A program made the translations under genes and the position numbers. Source: Bacteroidota bacterium (GTDB taxonomy: Bacteria > Bacteroidota > Bacteroidia > Flavobacteriales > Schleiferiaceae). Taken from it: a DNA stretch of 64,000 nucleotides. The notes under the pieces were generated by a model. That model searched no databases and was not told the DNA's origin. It was given only the letters and a program-made list of their open reading frames with translations. Location of the stretch: assembly GCA_024742495.1 (NCBI GenBank), contig JANSYJ010000003.1:186001-250000 (forward strand), written 5' to 3'. Below, one piece after another: positions 51,437 to 59,508 of this stretch. How positions within the stretch are numbered: position 1 is the first letter of the stretch; each line of letters opens with the position of its first letter.

Positions 51437-52807
51437 ATGACCAAGCATTACTGCTATTTACTAGTTTTAGTAGGCAGCTCCCTATGGGGGCAAAACGGAT
51501 TGAGTTTCGATGGAATTGACGACCGAGTAGATTGCGGGAATAACAGCAGTCTTCAATTAAGCGGTTCGGCCATCACTCTAGAAGCTTGGATTTATCCTAC
51601 CGCCTGGGCCAGCCAAGTATGGCAGGGAAACATCATTAACAAAGAGAATAATTCGCCAGATTACGGCTATATGTTGCGCTGTGGCGCAGGGGGAGCTTTA
51701 AACTTTAATATTGGGGGAGGCTCTTGGAATGAATTAAGCTCCCCGGCTAATACCTTAAGTTTAAATACTTGGCAACATGTGGCGGGCAGCTACGATGGCA
51801 GTATGATCCGACTCTATGTAAATGGATTCTTGGTAGATTCTCAAAGCGTTAGTGCCAGTTTCTCCAGTGCCTTACAGGAACTCACGATCGGCAATTGGAG
51901 CAATGATAACTCCCGTGGTTTTTCGGGTATTATCGACGAAGTCCGGATATGGAATTATGCGCGTAATCGCAGTGAATTGTTTAATGCCATGAATACGGAG
52001 TTTTGCACCGTACCAAGTGGCTTAGTGGCCTATTATCAATTAAATGAGGGCCTTGCCGCTCAGCCCAACAGCGGAGTTACAAACGCTAGCGATTTAAGCG
52101 CCAATGCTAATAGCGGCAGCCTGGTCAATTTCGCCTTAAGTGGAAATAGCTCAAATTGGGTGAATGGTTCCGGCATTAATCCGGCATTTGATTTTACCCA
52201 AGTAATAGACAGCACATGTACAGATTATTTAGGCCCTAGTGGTCAGATCTATGACACTACCGGAATATATTTAGATACCCTTCAAAATCAAGATGGATGC
52301 GACTCTATAATTGAAACTGATCTCCGGGTAAATTCGGTGGATGCTAGTGTGAATACCACCAGCAATATTATGGTAGCGGCGCAAAATAATGCCCTTTACC
52401 AATGGCTCGACTGCGATAATGGTCTTGCTCCAATTAATGGTGCGAATGCTCAGTTGTTCAGCCCGCCCAATGCCCAGTCATCTTATGCGGTAATTGTAAA
52501 TTACAGAGGCTGTATCGATACCTCCGATTGTTACTTTTTAGATGGGCTCAATCTCGATGATAGCCAAAGGATGGCAGTAAGTCTATATCCCAATCCCGGC
52601 AAGGATCACCTTAGTATTAAGCATCTGAGTATTAACAAAGGCTTGGTTCGGATTTACAATTTAGTAGGCGACTTAGTTTATCAGCAAGAGCTGGCAAGCA
52701 AAGGAGAAACTGAAGTGGATACGAAGTCATTGCCCAAAGGATTTTACACCATTCAATTAGAGAGTAGAGAAGGGGAGAGCCATAGTTTTCTCTGGCTACA
52801 TGAATGA
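51437..52807 (+). CDS. LamG-domain surface protein with T9SS type A sorting signal
   Basis: A 456-residue exported protein: signal peptide (MTKHYCYLLVLVGSSLWGQ), LamG/concanavalin-like domain at about 22-190 (LSFDGIDDRVDCGNNSSLQL, ITLEAWIYP, TWQHVAGSYDGSMIRLYVNG, GIIDEVRIWNYARN), a small Cys-containing region, and a C-terminal type A sorting domain (VSLYPNPGKDHLSIKH...VRIYNLVGDLVY...LPKGFYTIQLES). Such proteins bind glycans or other surfaces and are anchored or released through T9SS. No catalytic domain is present, so it is probably an adhesin or carbohydrate-binding protein. Confidence 0.9.
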   Translation: MTKHYCYLLVLVGSSLWGQNGLSFDGIDDRVDCGNNSSLQLSGSAITLEAWIYPTAWASQVWQGNIINKENNSPDYGYMLRCGAGGALNFNIGGGSWNELSSPANTLSLNTWQHVAGSYDGSMIRLYVNGFLVDSQSVSASFSSALQELTIGNWSNDNSRGFSGIIDEVRIWNYARNRSELFNAMNTEFCTVPSGLVAYYQLNEGLAAQPNSGVTNASDLSANANSGSLVNFALSGNSSNWVNGSGINPAFDFTQVIDSTCTDYLGPSGQIYDTTGIYLDTLQNQDGCDSIIETDLRVNSVDASVNTTSNIMVAAQNNALYQWLDCDNGLAPINGANAQLFSPPNAQSSYAVIVNYRGCIDTSDCYFLDGLNLDDSQRMAVSLYPNPGKDHLSIKHLSINKGLVRIYNLVGDLVYQQELASKGETEVDTKSLPKGFYTIQLESREGESHSFLWLHE

Positions 52808-52860
52808 AATATTCTGCGACATTATTGAACCCCCCACCAATATTTTTAAATAGATGATGC

Positions 52861-53823
52861 ATGATGATGAACGCTAAAAGTAACTCCAACAATAAGGAGC
52901 AAGGCTGTTCTAGTTCGTCCCAAAGCAGCAACCAAGTTTTAATGATCCGACCAGCGGGCTTTGCTTATAATCAAGAAACCGCCACCAGCAACAGTTTTCA
53001 GGAAAGAACGAGCTTAGAGTCCGAGCTCCTGCAATCGCAGGTTACCGCTGAGTTTGATGCTATGGTTGATCAGCTTAGGAATTTAGGCATACAGGTGATG
53101 GTGGCAGAAGATACCTGCCTTCCGCAAAAGCCAGATGCGATATTCCCTAATAACTGGGTGTCATTTCACGCTTCAGGAATTATGGTTTTGCATCCTATGA
53201 AGGCCATAAATAGACGATTAGAACGACGTGATTCCCTTGTGAGCACCTTCGAACGAACATTTCAAATTAAGGAGATCAAGGATCTTAGTAGCAGCGAGGA
53301 GTATGGTGAGTATTTAGAAGGCACGGGCAGCATGGTAATCGACCGTGAGCGCAAGGTGGTGTATGCCGCCTTGTCACCAAGAACTCGAATTAAAGCCTTA
53401 AACGAATTCTGCAAATCACTAGATTACCAGCTCATCGCCTTTAATACCCGTGATTCCAAGGGAGACCCCATCTATCATACCAATGTGATGCTTACCATTG
53501 GAACTGATTTTGCCTTAGTTTGCGAGGATCTCATCAGCAATGATAAGGAAAAGGCTAAGTTTTTAGAGAGCCTAAAAAGTACCGGAAAACTCATTATATC
53601 TATTTCCGAAGATCAAGTGAATAAGTATTGTGGTAATATGCTCGAATTAAGCCGAAAGGAGGCCAAACCACTCTTAGTTTTGTCGCAAAGTGCCCACGAG
53701 GTTTTAAATGAGACCCAATTAAAACAATTGGCCCCTTTGGTGGATTTATGCCCAGTGCAAATTGAAACTATTGAAAAGGTTGGTGGGGGCAGTGCCCGAT
53801 GCATGATTACAGAAATTTTTTAA
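52861..53823 (+). CDS. CtlX-like amidinohydrolase (arginine deiminase-related)
   Basis: A 320-residue protein of the guanidino-group modifying (pentein) superfamily. Typical segments are VLMIRPAGFAYNQETA, DAIFPNNWVSFHASG, LEGTGSMVIDR, the catalytic His in PIYHTNVMLTIG and the catalytic Cys in GGGSARCMITEIF. CtlX is described as a citrulline-use hydrolase in Francisella; related Bacteroidota proteins are called arginine-deiminase-related. The Met-Met-Met start is followed by a Ser/Asn-rich stretch of about 25 residues of low complexity not expected for the family. It lies 11 bases from the TPR protein. Confidence 0.85.
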   Translation: MMMNAKSNSNNKEQGCSSSSQSSNQVLMIRPAGFAYNQETATSNSFQERTSLESELLQSQVTAEFDAMVDQLRNLGIQVMVAEDTCLPQKPDAIFPNNWVSFHASGIMVLHPMKAINRRLERRDSLVSTFERTFQIKEIKDLSSSEEYGEYLEGTGSMVIDRERKVVYAALSPRTRIKALNEFCKSLDYQLIAFNTRDSKGDPIYHTNVMLTIGTDFALVCEDLISNDKEKAKFLESLKSTGKLIISISEDQVNKYCGNMLELSRKEAKPLLVLSQSAHEVLNETQLKQLAPLVDLCPVQIETIEKVGGGSARCMITEIF

Positions 53824-53834
53824 GTCGAGAATAA

Positions 53835-55184
53835 ATGTTAAACAAAGCGCTCCTCTTTATACTAAGCATCATGCTCTCCTTCCAGGCGCAGTCGCAATGG
53901 ACGACCGTAGATTCATTATTGCAAACCGGGAGTTTTATTGATGCCTATTCCGCTAAGGATCTATTAAAGTCTTATCAAGGAGCTAAGGATAGTGCCTATT
54001 ATAATCGCTGGCGGATTTTAAATAAAGTACAGCTCAAGGAAAGCCAGTCTCAAGCCTACCTGGATACTTTAACTTTAAACTTTCCCGACTATAAATGGGG
54101 CCATTACTTTAAAGCCATGGGTTTCATTGAGCAGGGTCGAAATAAAGAAGCGCTACCTCATATGAATAGGGCAATAGTGAAGGATGCCCCAGCTCATTTT
54201 TACTTTTGGCGAGCGGTTATCCATCACAATTTGCGAGACAAGAAAATGGCTCTTGTAGATTATGAAAAAGCGCAAGGGATGGGCTTACAGAATAGTAATC
54301 TCTTTAACAATCTGGGGATTATTTATGCTGAGGATTTTCAATATGCCAAAGCGGTTGAAACCTTTAATAAAGCCTTGGCTGTTGATTCAAACAATCAATC
54401 GGCCATTAATGCCTTGGCCAATATTAGTATCGTAACCGGCAATCTGCGAGAAGCGCAAAAGTATATTTTGAGCTCTGCTAAATTAGGCGCCAATAAACTC
54501 GCACCCATTCCCGATACCATCTTAAATGGAGATAAGGGTAGTCAATTAAGATATATCGCAGTTACTACTGCCATGTCGGGTGATTTTTCCAAAAGTATAG
54601 ATTGGTATAAGGAGCTTGAGAAAATAGATCAATGTGGGCCTGCTGATTATTTAAACATCGGCTACGCTTACTACAAAATGGGAAAGCTTAAAAAGGCGGA
54701 AAAGAATTATAAACTGGCCGAGGAAAACATCGGCGATAGCCCCAGCAGCACCCAACATATTCTATTTGATAATATGTCATTGCTATATAACGATTTGGAG
54801 AAGTACGACAAAACGGTTGACTATTGTAACAAACGAATTGCCCTAGATCCCTATATCATTGATGCTTATCTCAATAGAGGTTCGGCTTGGCAAAAATTAG
54901 GAGATTTTAAAAAGGCCAAAGACGATTTTGAATATTGCCTGCGATTAGATGTGAATTATGTGCGGGCTTATGCCTATCGTGGACATTTGGCCTTAGAAAT
55001 GAAAGCATTTGAACAGGCCTTGGAAGATGCCGAGGAGGCCATTCGTAGAAATGCAAATTATGGCTATGGTCATGTGGTTAAAGGCTATGCCCTTTACAAT
55101 ATGCAGAGACCGGGCTTTTGTGCTTCCTTAAAATTGGGACAGTTGCTGGGCGAAGAAGTGGATTTTCCCGAAGAATGTGAATAA
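53835..55184 (+). CDS. Secreted TPR-repeat protein
   Basis: A 449-residue exported protein with signal peptide (MLNKALLFILSIMLSFQAQSQW) and at least seven TPR units: for example LFNNLGIIYAEDFQYAKAVETFNKALAVDSNNQ and DAYLNRGSAWQKLGDFKKAKDDFEYCLRLD (each written here in part of the motif). TPR proteins mediate protein interactions; the partner is unknown. It starts 11 bases after the CtlX-like gene and is followed seven bases later by a small membrane protein, so the three may be one unit. Confidence 0.85.
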   Translation: MLNKALLFILSIMLSFQAQSQWTTVDSLLQTGSFIDAYSAKDLLKSYQGAKDSAYYNRWRILNKVQLKESQSQAYLDTLTLNFPDYKWGHYFKAMGFIEQGRNKEALPHMNRAIVKDAPAHFYFWRAVIHHNLRDKKMALVDYEKAQGMGLQNSNLFNNLGIIYAEDFQYAKAVETFNKALAVDSNNQSAINALANISIVTGNLREAQKYILSSAKLGANKLAPIPDTILNGDKGSQLRYIAVTTAMSGDFSKSIDWYKELEKIDQCGPADYLNIGYAYYKMGKLKKAEKNYKLAEENIGDSPSSTQHILFDNMSLLYNDLEKYDKTVDYCNKRIALDPYIIDAYLNRGSAWQKLGDFKKAKDDFEYCLRLDVNYVRAYAYRGHLALEMKAFEQALEDAEEAIRRNANYGYGHVVKGYALYNMQRPGFCASLKLGQLLGEEVDFPEECE

Positions 55185-55190
55185 GCGGTA

Positions 55191-55853
55191 ATGATCTGGA
55201 TCTTAAGTTTTATCAGCCCCATTTTCCTAATTTTTTTGGGTTTGATGGTCAATCGTTTGGGATTGAGCATCCCCAGGAAATACTTGGATGTCCTAAAAGT
55301 TTGTCTGGCCCTTTCAGGGCTTTTAGTGCTGGTGAAAATCCTGCTCTTTAGTCAAGACTGGGGCCTTTTTCGCTGGCGCTGGATGAATAATTATCCTGCT
55401 TTGCTATTTCTCATTCTAGTGGTAATGATTTATGCTTTGGGAAAAAAGCATTTTAAAGATTCCTCCGCTAAATTCTACAAAGGCCTGCAAATAATCCCAA
55501 TCGGCTTTGCCCTTTTAATGCTGGTTCCAATGCTCAACCTTTTTGTGGCCGCTCAACTTCTCCATAAGCCAGAGCGCTATTATGAAGATAGCCAACTGGT
55601 TGTACAGGAGGAGTTTGAAGGATTTCTAGCCATGGCCAAGCCACCGAAAATTTATGAAGTAAAGTATGGCCTCTTTATTAGCGAAGTAGCCCTGGCTCAG
55701 GGCTGTCAATCCAATACCGACTCAGTGACGGTTAAGCAAGCGGGGAGTGGTTATAGCATTCAAATGCATGGCTCCTGGCTAGAGTCGACCGAGGGTAATA
55801 GTCAATACCAGCAGAGTCCCTGTGTACTAAAGTTCGACTTAGATACTTTATAG
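55191..55853 (+). CDS. Membrane protein of unknown function
   Basis: A 220-residue protein with three or four N-terminal helices (ILSFISPIFLIFLGLMVNRLG, VCLALSGLLVLVKILLFS, LLFLILVVMIYALG, IIPIGFALLMLVPMLNLFV) and a soluble C-terminal domain of about 90 residues with two Cys (QGCQSN and SPCVLKF) that may pair in the periplasm. I do not recognise the family. Seven bases after the TPR gene; likely co-translated. Confidence 0.65.
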   Translation: MIWILSFISPIFLIFLGLMVNRLGLSIPRKYLDVLKVCLALSGLLVLVKILLFSQDWGLFRWRWMNNYPALLFLILVVMIYALGKKHFKDSSAKFYKGLQIIPIGFALLMLVPMLNLFVAAQLLHKPERYYEDSQLVVQEEFEGFLAMAKPPKIYEVKYGLFISEVALAQGCQSNTDSVTVKQAGSGYSIQMHGSWLESTEGNSQYQQSPCVLKFDLDTL

Positions 55854-55925
55854 GTTCAATTTTGGAGCCGCATGGGTGCCGATGGCTTGCGCTTATTTTA
55901 CTAACTTTAAGCAAGAATTAGCCGC

Positions 55926-56437
55926 ATGCCTCGACCGCAATCCAAAACTGAATTAGTGCATTTAGCCGACGCCAATTATCATAAGTTAGGCGCTTTTATT
56001 GAAAGTTTAAGTCCGGAAGAACAAAATGGTGATTTTCCCGAAGGCACTATGAATCGTAACATCGCCGATGTTTTTTTTATTTGCATGAATGGCATAAAAT
56101 GATGCTCAACTGGCATCGAATCGGATCATTGGGTCAAAAGCCAGATATGCCGGCAAAGGGCTATACCTGGAAAAGCACAGCCCTCTTAAATCAAAAACTT
56201 TGGGCCCAAAATAAGGACCGACCACTAGCGGAAGCGCTGCAACTTTTTGCGGAAAGCCATCTTGAAGTTTTTCAGTTGATAAAAGGCCATAGTGAAGAAG
56301 AGCTCTTTACCAAAAAGAAATATCCTTGGACCGGCAGCACTTCTTTAGCGGCCTATTTAATATCCGCCACCTCTAGTCATTACGATTGGGCCTTGAAATT
56401 AATCCGCAAGGCCATCAAAATCAAACAAAGCAAATAG
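55926..56437 (+). pseudogene. ClbS/DfsB-family protein gene, frameshifted in a T8 tract
   Basis: Two adjacent frames together give one ClbS/DfsB-type four-helix protein. The first (ATG at 55926, stop at 56100) reads MPRPQSKTELVHLADANYHK...MNRNIADVFF; the second, from about 56081, continues LHEWHKMMLNWHRIGSLGQ to the stop at 56435. The switch falls in the run of eight T at 56071-56078; one more T would restore DVFFYLHEWHKMML, the expected motif. ClbS-like proteins hydrolyse or sequester cyclopropane toxins such as colibactin; family members in Bacteroidota mostly have no known target. It may be a real pseudogene, a phase-variable gene, a slippage-expressed gene or a sequencing error. The product would be about 170 residues. 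Confidence 0.75.
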
Positions 56438-56438
56438 T

Positions 56439-56888
56439 ATGAGTATAAATCGCGATAGTGAAAGCTTCGATAGTAGCCGGAAAAAGAAAGAATGGGGGAA
56501 GTTTATCAGCTTTATTGAGGAATTGGAAAGCATGGAATTAATCCCTGAAGTGAAGGAATCCTTAGATCAGAGCATCCAAGAGATCAATGCCTTTGCTGGT
56601 GCAGATGTCAAACTGATTAAGTTGGCCCGTAAAAGGCGTAATCAATTACTACAGCTTTTGGAAAAGAAGATGAAGATCGTGGCGAAAAATCAACATCGAT
56701 TACGCTGGTTAGCTTTGGGGATGTCCACCTTCGGTATTCCCTTGGGTTTGGCCATTGGTTTATCCTTACAGAATATGGCCTTTTTAGGAATAGGCATTCC
56801 CATTGGCTTGGCCCTTGGAGTAGGGATTGGAACCGCCATGGATCAGAAGGCCGCTCAGGAAGGCCGCCAATTAAAATTCGAATTGTAA
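56439..56888 (+). CDS. Small membrane protein with glycine-rich hairpin
   Basis: A 149-residue protein: a charged helical N-terminal half (residues 1-85) and a C-terminal membrane hairpin of two Gly-rich helices (LALGMSTFGIPLGLAIGLSL and FLGIGIPIGLALGVGIGTAM). The glycine zipper-like pattern suggests tight helix packing or oligomerisation. I do not recognise the family. The start is one base after the ClbS-like stop, so the genes are probably co-transcribed. Confidence 0.65.
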   Translation: MSINRDSESFDSSRKKKEWGKFISFIEELESMELIPEVKESLDQSIQEINAFAGADVKLIKLARKRRNQLLQLLEKKMKIVAKNQHRLRWLALGMSTFGIPLGLAIGLSLQNMAFLGIGIPIGLALGVGIGTAMDQKAAQEGRQLKFEL

Positions 56889-56889
56889 T

Positions 56890-57297
56890 ATGTCACAAAA
56901 AGAATCCTTCATTTTAGAGTTCAGCTTTCCCGTAAAGGCCCAAACTATTTACGAGCATTGGTTGGATAGCGCCGGCCATGCCGCTATGACCGGAGCCGAT
57001 GCCGAAATCACCGGTCAAGAAAATGCCATTTTCGAAGCCTGGGATGGCTATATCACTGGTAAGAATTTACGCTTAGAGCCCTTTCAATTGATTGAGCAAA
57101 CCTGGCGCAGCAGCGAGTTTATGGAAGATGATGATGATTCTCATTTAAAAATAAGTCTAAGGGATAGTCCTGGCGGCTGTGATATGCGCTTGGAGCATTC
57201 GAATATTCCCGCCGGACAAACACAATACCTACAAGGTTGGAAGGACTTTTATGAGAAACCCATGCTCGACTATTTCACCAAAGAAAATCGCAAATAA
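56890..57297 (+). CDS. SRPBCC/AHSA1-like START-domain protein
   Basis: A 135-residue protein of the Bet v1/START fold: the opening EFSFPVKAQTIYEHWLDSAGHAAMTGADAEI and later WDGYITGKNLRLEPFQLIEQTWRSSEF and the C-terminal GWKDFYEKPMLDYF are typical of AHSA1-domain proteins (each cited in part). The fold binds hydrophobic ligands; no ligand can be named. It follows the previous gene by one base and precedes the DUF4287 gene by 17. Confidence 0.85.
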   Translation: MSQKESFILEFSFPVKAQTIYEHWLDSAGHAAMTGADAEITGQENAIFEAWDGYITGKNLRLEPFQLIEQTWRSSEFMEDDDDSHLKISLRDSPGGCDMRLEHSNIPAGQTQYLQGWKDFYEKPMLDYFTKENRK

Positions 57298-57314
57298 TAA
57301 AGCCAAAAACAGCT

Positions 57315-57857
57315 ATGGAACCAGCACTTAAAACCATGATTGACAATATGCCCGCTAAAACGGGTAAATCCCTTACCGAGTGGAAAGCCATTCTCAAAGA
57401 AGCAAATTTGGCCAAGCACGGTGAAATGCTAAAACTGCTGAAGGGTGAATATGGAGTAAGTCATGGTTTTGCCAACACCATTGCAAGCTTATACCGCCAA
57501 GATGATGCGCCAGAAGTCGATTTAGTAGCCGAGCAGTATAAGGCTAAAGAAAAGCTCTTGCCTATTTACACCGCTCTAATGGAGCAAATTGAAAAGCTAG
57601 GCGATGACTTAAAGATTGTTCCCAAAAAGACCAGTGTAAGTATAATTCGAAAAAAGCAGTTTTTACTCTTAAAGCCCGCCACCAAGACCAGACTCGATTT
57701 AGGATTTAAATTTAAAAACCGACCCCTTGGCGAACGTTTAGCCGCCTCTGGCCCTTTTGGCACTATGTGCAGTCACCGCGTGTGTTTAAGCACTGCTGAA
57801 GAGGTAGATGAAGAGCTTATAACTTGGATGAAGGAGGCTTATGAGGAATCAGTTTGA
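57315..57857 (+). CDS. DUF4287/DUF5655-domain protein
   Basis: A 180-residue cytosolic protein with an N-terminal DUF4287 domain (MIDNMPAKTGKSLTEWKAIL, LKLLKGEYGVSHGFANTIA) and a C-terminal DUF5655 domain (SIIRKKQFLLLKPATKTRLD, SHRVCLSTAEEVDEELITWM). Such two-domain proteins are widespread and uncharacterised; DUF5655 is thought to carry nuclease-like or transporter-associated roles in some contexts but none is established. Last gene of the small co-directional cluster 55.9-57.9 kb, followed by the AT-rich region. Confidence 0.85.
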   Translation: MEPALKTMIDNMPAKTGKSLTEWKAILKEANLAKHGEMLKLLKGEYGVSHGFANTIASLYRQDDAPEVDLVAEQYKAKEKLLPIYTALMEQIEKLGDDLKIVPKKTSVSIIRKKQFLLLKPATKTRLDLGFKFKNRPLGERLAASGPFGTMCSHRVCLSTAEEVDEELITWMKEAYEESV

Positions 57858-58026
57858 GGTGGTTTGAGGGAAGCGATGAGCTTTGAAAGGACCTTGATTG
57901 TTTCGGAAAATATTTAAATTTCGAGAGGAGTGGGGTTAAGGAATAAATATAAAGTGGTTTGTAGGGGGATGATAAATAGTATTTAAATACTTACGTTGGC
58001 AATAATTAAAACACAAACCTCGAAAT
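57858..58026. other. AT-rich intergenic boundary of the cassette-like island
   Basis: No gene is seen here. The segment falls to low GC and holds GTTGGCAA at 57995-58002, the reverse complement of the TTGCCAAC found at the end of the next gene. It marks the left edge of the two-gene AT-rich island. No strong promoter or terminator is visible. Confidence 0.6.
57995..58002 (+). repeat. Cassette-boundary motif GTTGGCAA (left copy)
   Basis: This octamer is the exact reverse complement of TTGCCAAC at 58529-58536, so both bracket the gene at 58027-58545 as an inverted repeat. A longer form, GTTGGGCAA, stands at 58654-58662 before the next gene. Confidence 0.55.
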
Positions 58027-58545
58027 TTGATTTCAGCAAAGACAAATAAGAAATCTAGACAAATCTACTATGCAAGTAAATCGGATTTAAACCTAATCAT
58101 ACTGACCAAGGTAGGTGTTGCCATTTTAATCCTGACTTTAACTTACTTCGTTTTTAAAGACATCGAAAAAAATAGATTTTACTCTTTTAACTCTTACATA
58201 GGTATTATCATTTTACCTATTTTCAGTTTTGGACTAATCATTCATAGCCTGACTTCCTATAAGACAAAAATCATCTCAATTAAAGACGGTCATTTTCTTC
58301 GGTCGACTTATTCAAGAATAAAAGGGATCAAAGAGTTTTCGGTCCGACTTGATCATCTAACTTACTCAGCAAGAGAGCCATTTAGCAACAATCCACTGTT
58401 TCGAAAAATAATAATCGACTTTTTTGACAGAGGTGAAAAGATAACTTCTGTTTCGAACTCCTTATTAGGTCCTAAAAAAAAGCATGTCAGAACACTGCAC
58501 GAAATTTTGAAAGAAGAAAAAATAACTATTGCCAACAAAAAATAA
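58027..58545 (+). CDS. Membrane protein of unknown function in AT-rich cassette
   Basis: A 172-residue protein with two helices (LIILTKVGVAILILTLTYFV and SYIGIIILPIFSFGLIIHSL) and a basic C-terminal soluble domain of about 85 residues, possibly PH-like. The start is uncertain: TTG at 58027 (or the ATT after it), since no in-frame ATG is close. I do not recognise the protein. Codon use is much more AT-rich than the genes on either side. Its last codons and stop lie inside the TTGCCAACAAAA motif. Confidence 0.65.
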   Translation: MISAKTNKKSRQIYYASKSDLNLIILTKVGVAILILTLTYFVFKDIEKNRFYSFNSYIGIIILPIFSFGLIIHSLTSYKTKIISIKDGHFLRSTYSRIKGIKEFSVRLDHLTYSAREPFSNNPLFRKIIIDFFDRGEKITSVSNSLLGPKKKHVRTLHEILKEEKITIANKK

Positions 58546-58662
58546 GCTCAAGTCGGCTTTAACCCAGCTCCGGTAGGATATTTACGGAGGAGGGAGAAAC
58601 ATTCCGTTTGTTTACAACACAACGGACGAAGCCGCCCTGCGAATATTTGAGACGTTGGGCAA
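58529..58662 (+). repeat. Palindromic inter-cassette region with attC-like nested arms
   Basis: The outer arms TTGCCAAC (58529-58536) and GTTGGGCAA (58654-58662) pair imperfectly with one bulged G; inner arms CGGCTT (58554-58559) and AAGCCG (58629-58634) pair perfectly; and an inner hairpin TCCGTT (58603-58608)/AACGGA (58621-58626) sits between. GTTGGGC fits the integron core GTTRRRY, but the left end does not fit RYYYAAC strictly. The region separates the two AT-rich genes and is not an open frame of any length. The geometry of nested arms with a central loop is like an attC site, though the classification is tentative. Confidence 0.5.
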
Positions 58663-58672
58663 CATTTAAAAA

Positions 58673-59212
58673 ATGACTGAGAATCAAAAGAAATCTGATA
58701 GACAATTCGCAGCATCTATGGCAAGGAAATATTTCAGTGGTCAGATTTCAAAGCACCAAGTATTGGACAGCTTCCCAGAATTTGAGGATGATTTTAAGAT
58801 GCGACTCCTTTACAATCGAATTATGAAGAAACCTAGAACGGGTTGGTTGTTTGGAATATCAAAAGTAGACTACAATAAGTATTTAGAAGAAACTTATGAG
58901 ATAATAGACGACTTAGAAACAGGACGGTTGAGATTAAAGACGATGATAAGGTTACTTGAAGAATTGTGGCTACAATCAAGTAACTGCACAGAACCAATAA
59001 AACATATATGGTATCCAATTCAGGAGGTTGCAAAATCAACTGGTAATTCTAGAGAAGAAATTCGTAGATATTTAAATCTGTTGGTCGAGAATCAAATTAT
59101 AAAAAAGACTTCTGACGAGCCCTTGCTATTTGAGTTCACAGAAAATGGAAAAGGATTAAATAAAGACTCTGAAATTGAAGAAATAATAAGAAACGTTTGC
59201 CAACAAAAGTAG
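58673..59212 (+). CDS. Winged-helix-like protein of unknown function in AT-rich cassette
   Basis: A 179-residue soluble protein from ATG at 58673. The C-terminal part (IQEVAKSTGNSREEIRRYL, LLVENQIIKKTSD, FEFTENGKGL) looks like a winged helix-turn-helix, as in small DNA-binding proteins; the N-terminal half is charged and helical. I do not recognise a family. Sampled 60-base stretches have 27-37 percent GC, against about 43 percent in neighbours. The last codons and stop lie in TTGCCAACAAAAG, the same DNA motif as at the end of the previous gene but read in another frame. Confidence 0.65.
   Translation: MTENQKKSDRQFAASMARKYFSGQISKHQVLDSFPEFEDDFKMRLLYNRIMKKPRTGWLFGISKVDYNKYLEETYEIIDDLETGRLRLKTMIRLLEELWLQSSNCTEPIKHIWYPIQEVAKSTGNSREEIRRYLNLLVENQIIKKTSDEPLLFEFTENGKGLNKDSEIEEIIRNVCQQK
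59197..59208 (+). repeat. Cassette-end motif TTGCCAACAAAA (right copy)
   Basis: Twelve bases identical to those at 58529-58540, overlapping the 3' end of the second AT-rich gene. It is read as Val-Cys-Gln-Gln-Lys here and Ile-Ala-Asn-Lys in the first gene, so conservation is at DNA level. Confidence 0.55.
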
Positions 59213-59508
59213 CCTCTGCTCAACCCTCTCAAAACGATAAACCCCAATCCACTTAGCATCGTTTAAAGCCCACTTGTTCCACTTTCTTCGCATAGCTCAG
59301 TATTATTCCGGGTGCTTAAATCGCCTTAAAACTTGGCAACAGATCACTTTTTTAGGCGCTTGTTTACTTTGGCTTAAGGCCTTACTTCTGATCACACATT
59401 TAATTGGTGGAATAGTGGGGGACATTCTAAACCTAGCTTGCCAACTTCCCATATTTTTCACCCCTTTCCATTTACATTTCTCCCTTAATATGTACTTTAG
59501 GAAGGATT
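59213..59508. other. Non-coding or weakly coding gap of about 300 bases
   Basis: The stretch between the second cassette gene and the histidine kinase contains a 95-codon frame beginning with TTG (59274-59561) with hydrophobic segments, which overlaps the kinase start by 53 bases. It has no good start or family and I do not call it. A TACTTTAG box at about 59491 may be a -7 element of the kinase gene. No RNA structure seen. Confidence 0.5.

Noticed and set aside
58529-58662. True integron attC site
   Set aside because: The right core GTTGGGC fits but the left core does not fit RYYYAAC, and no integrase is in the window; kept only as attC-like.
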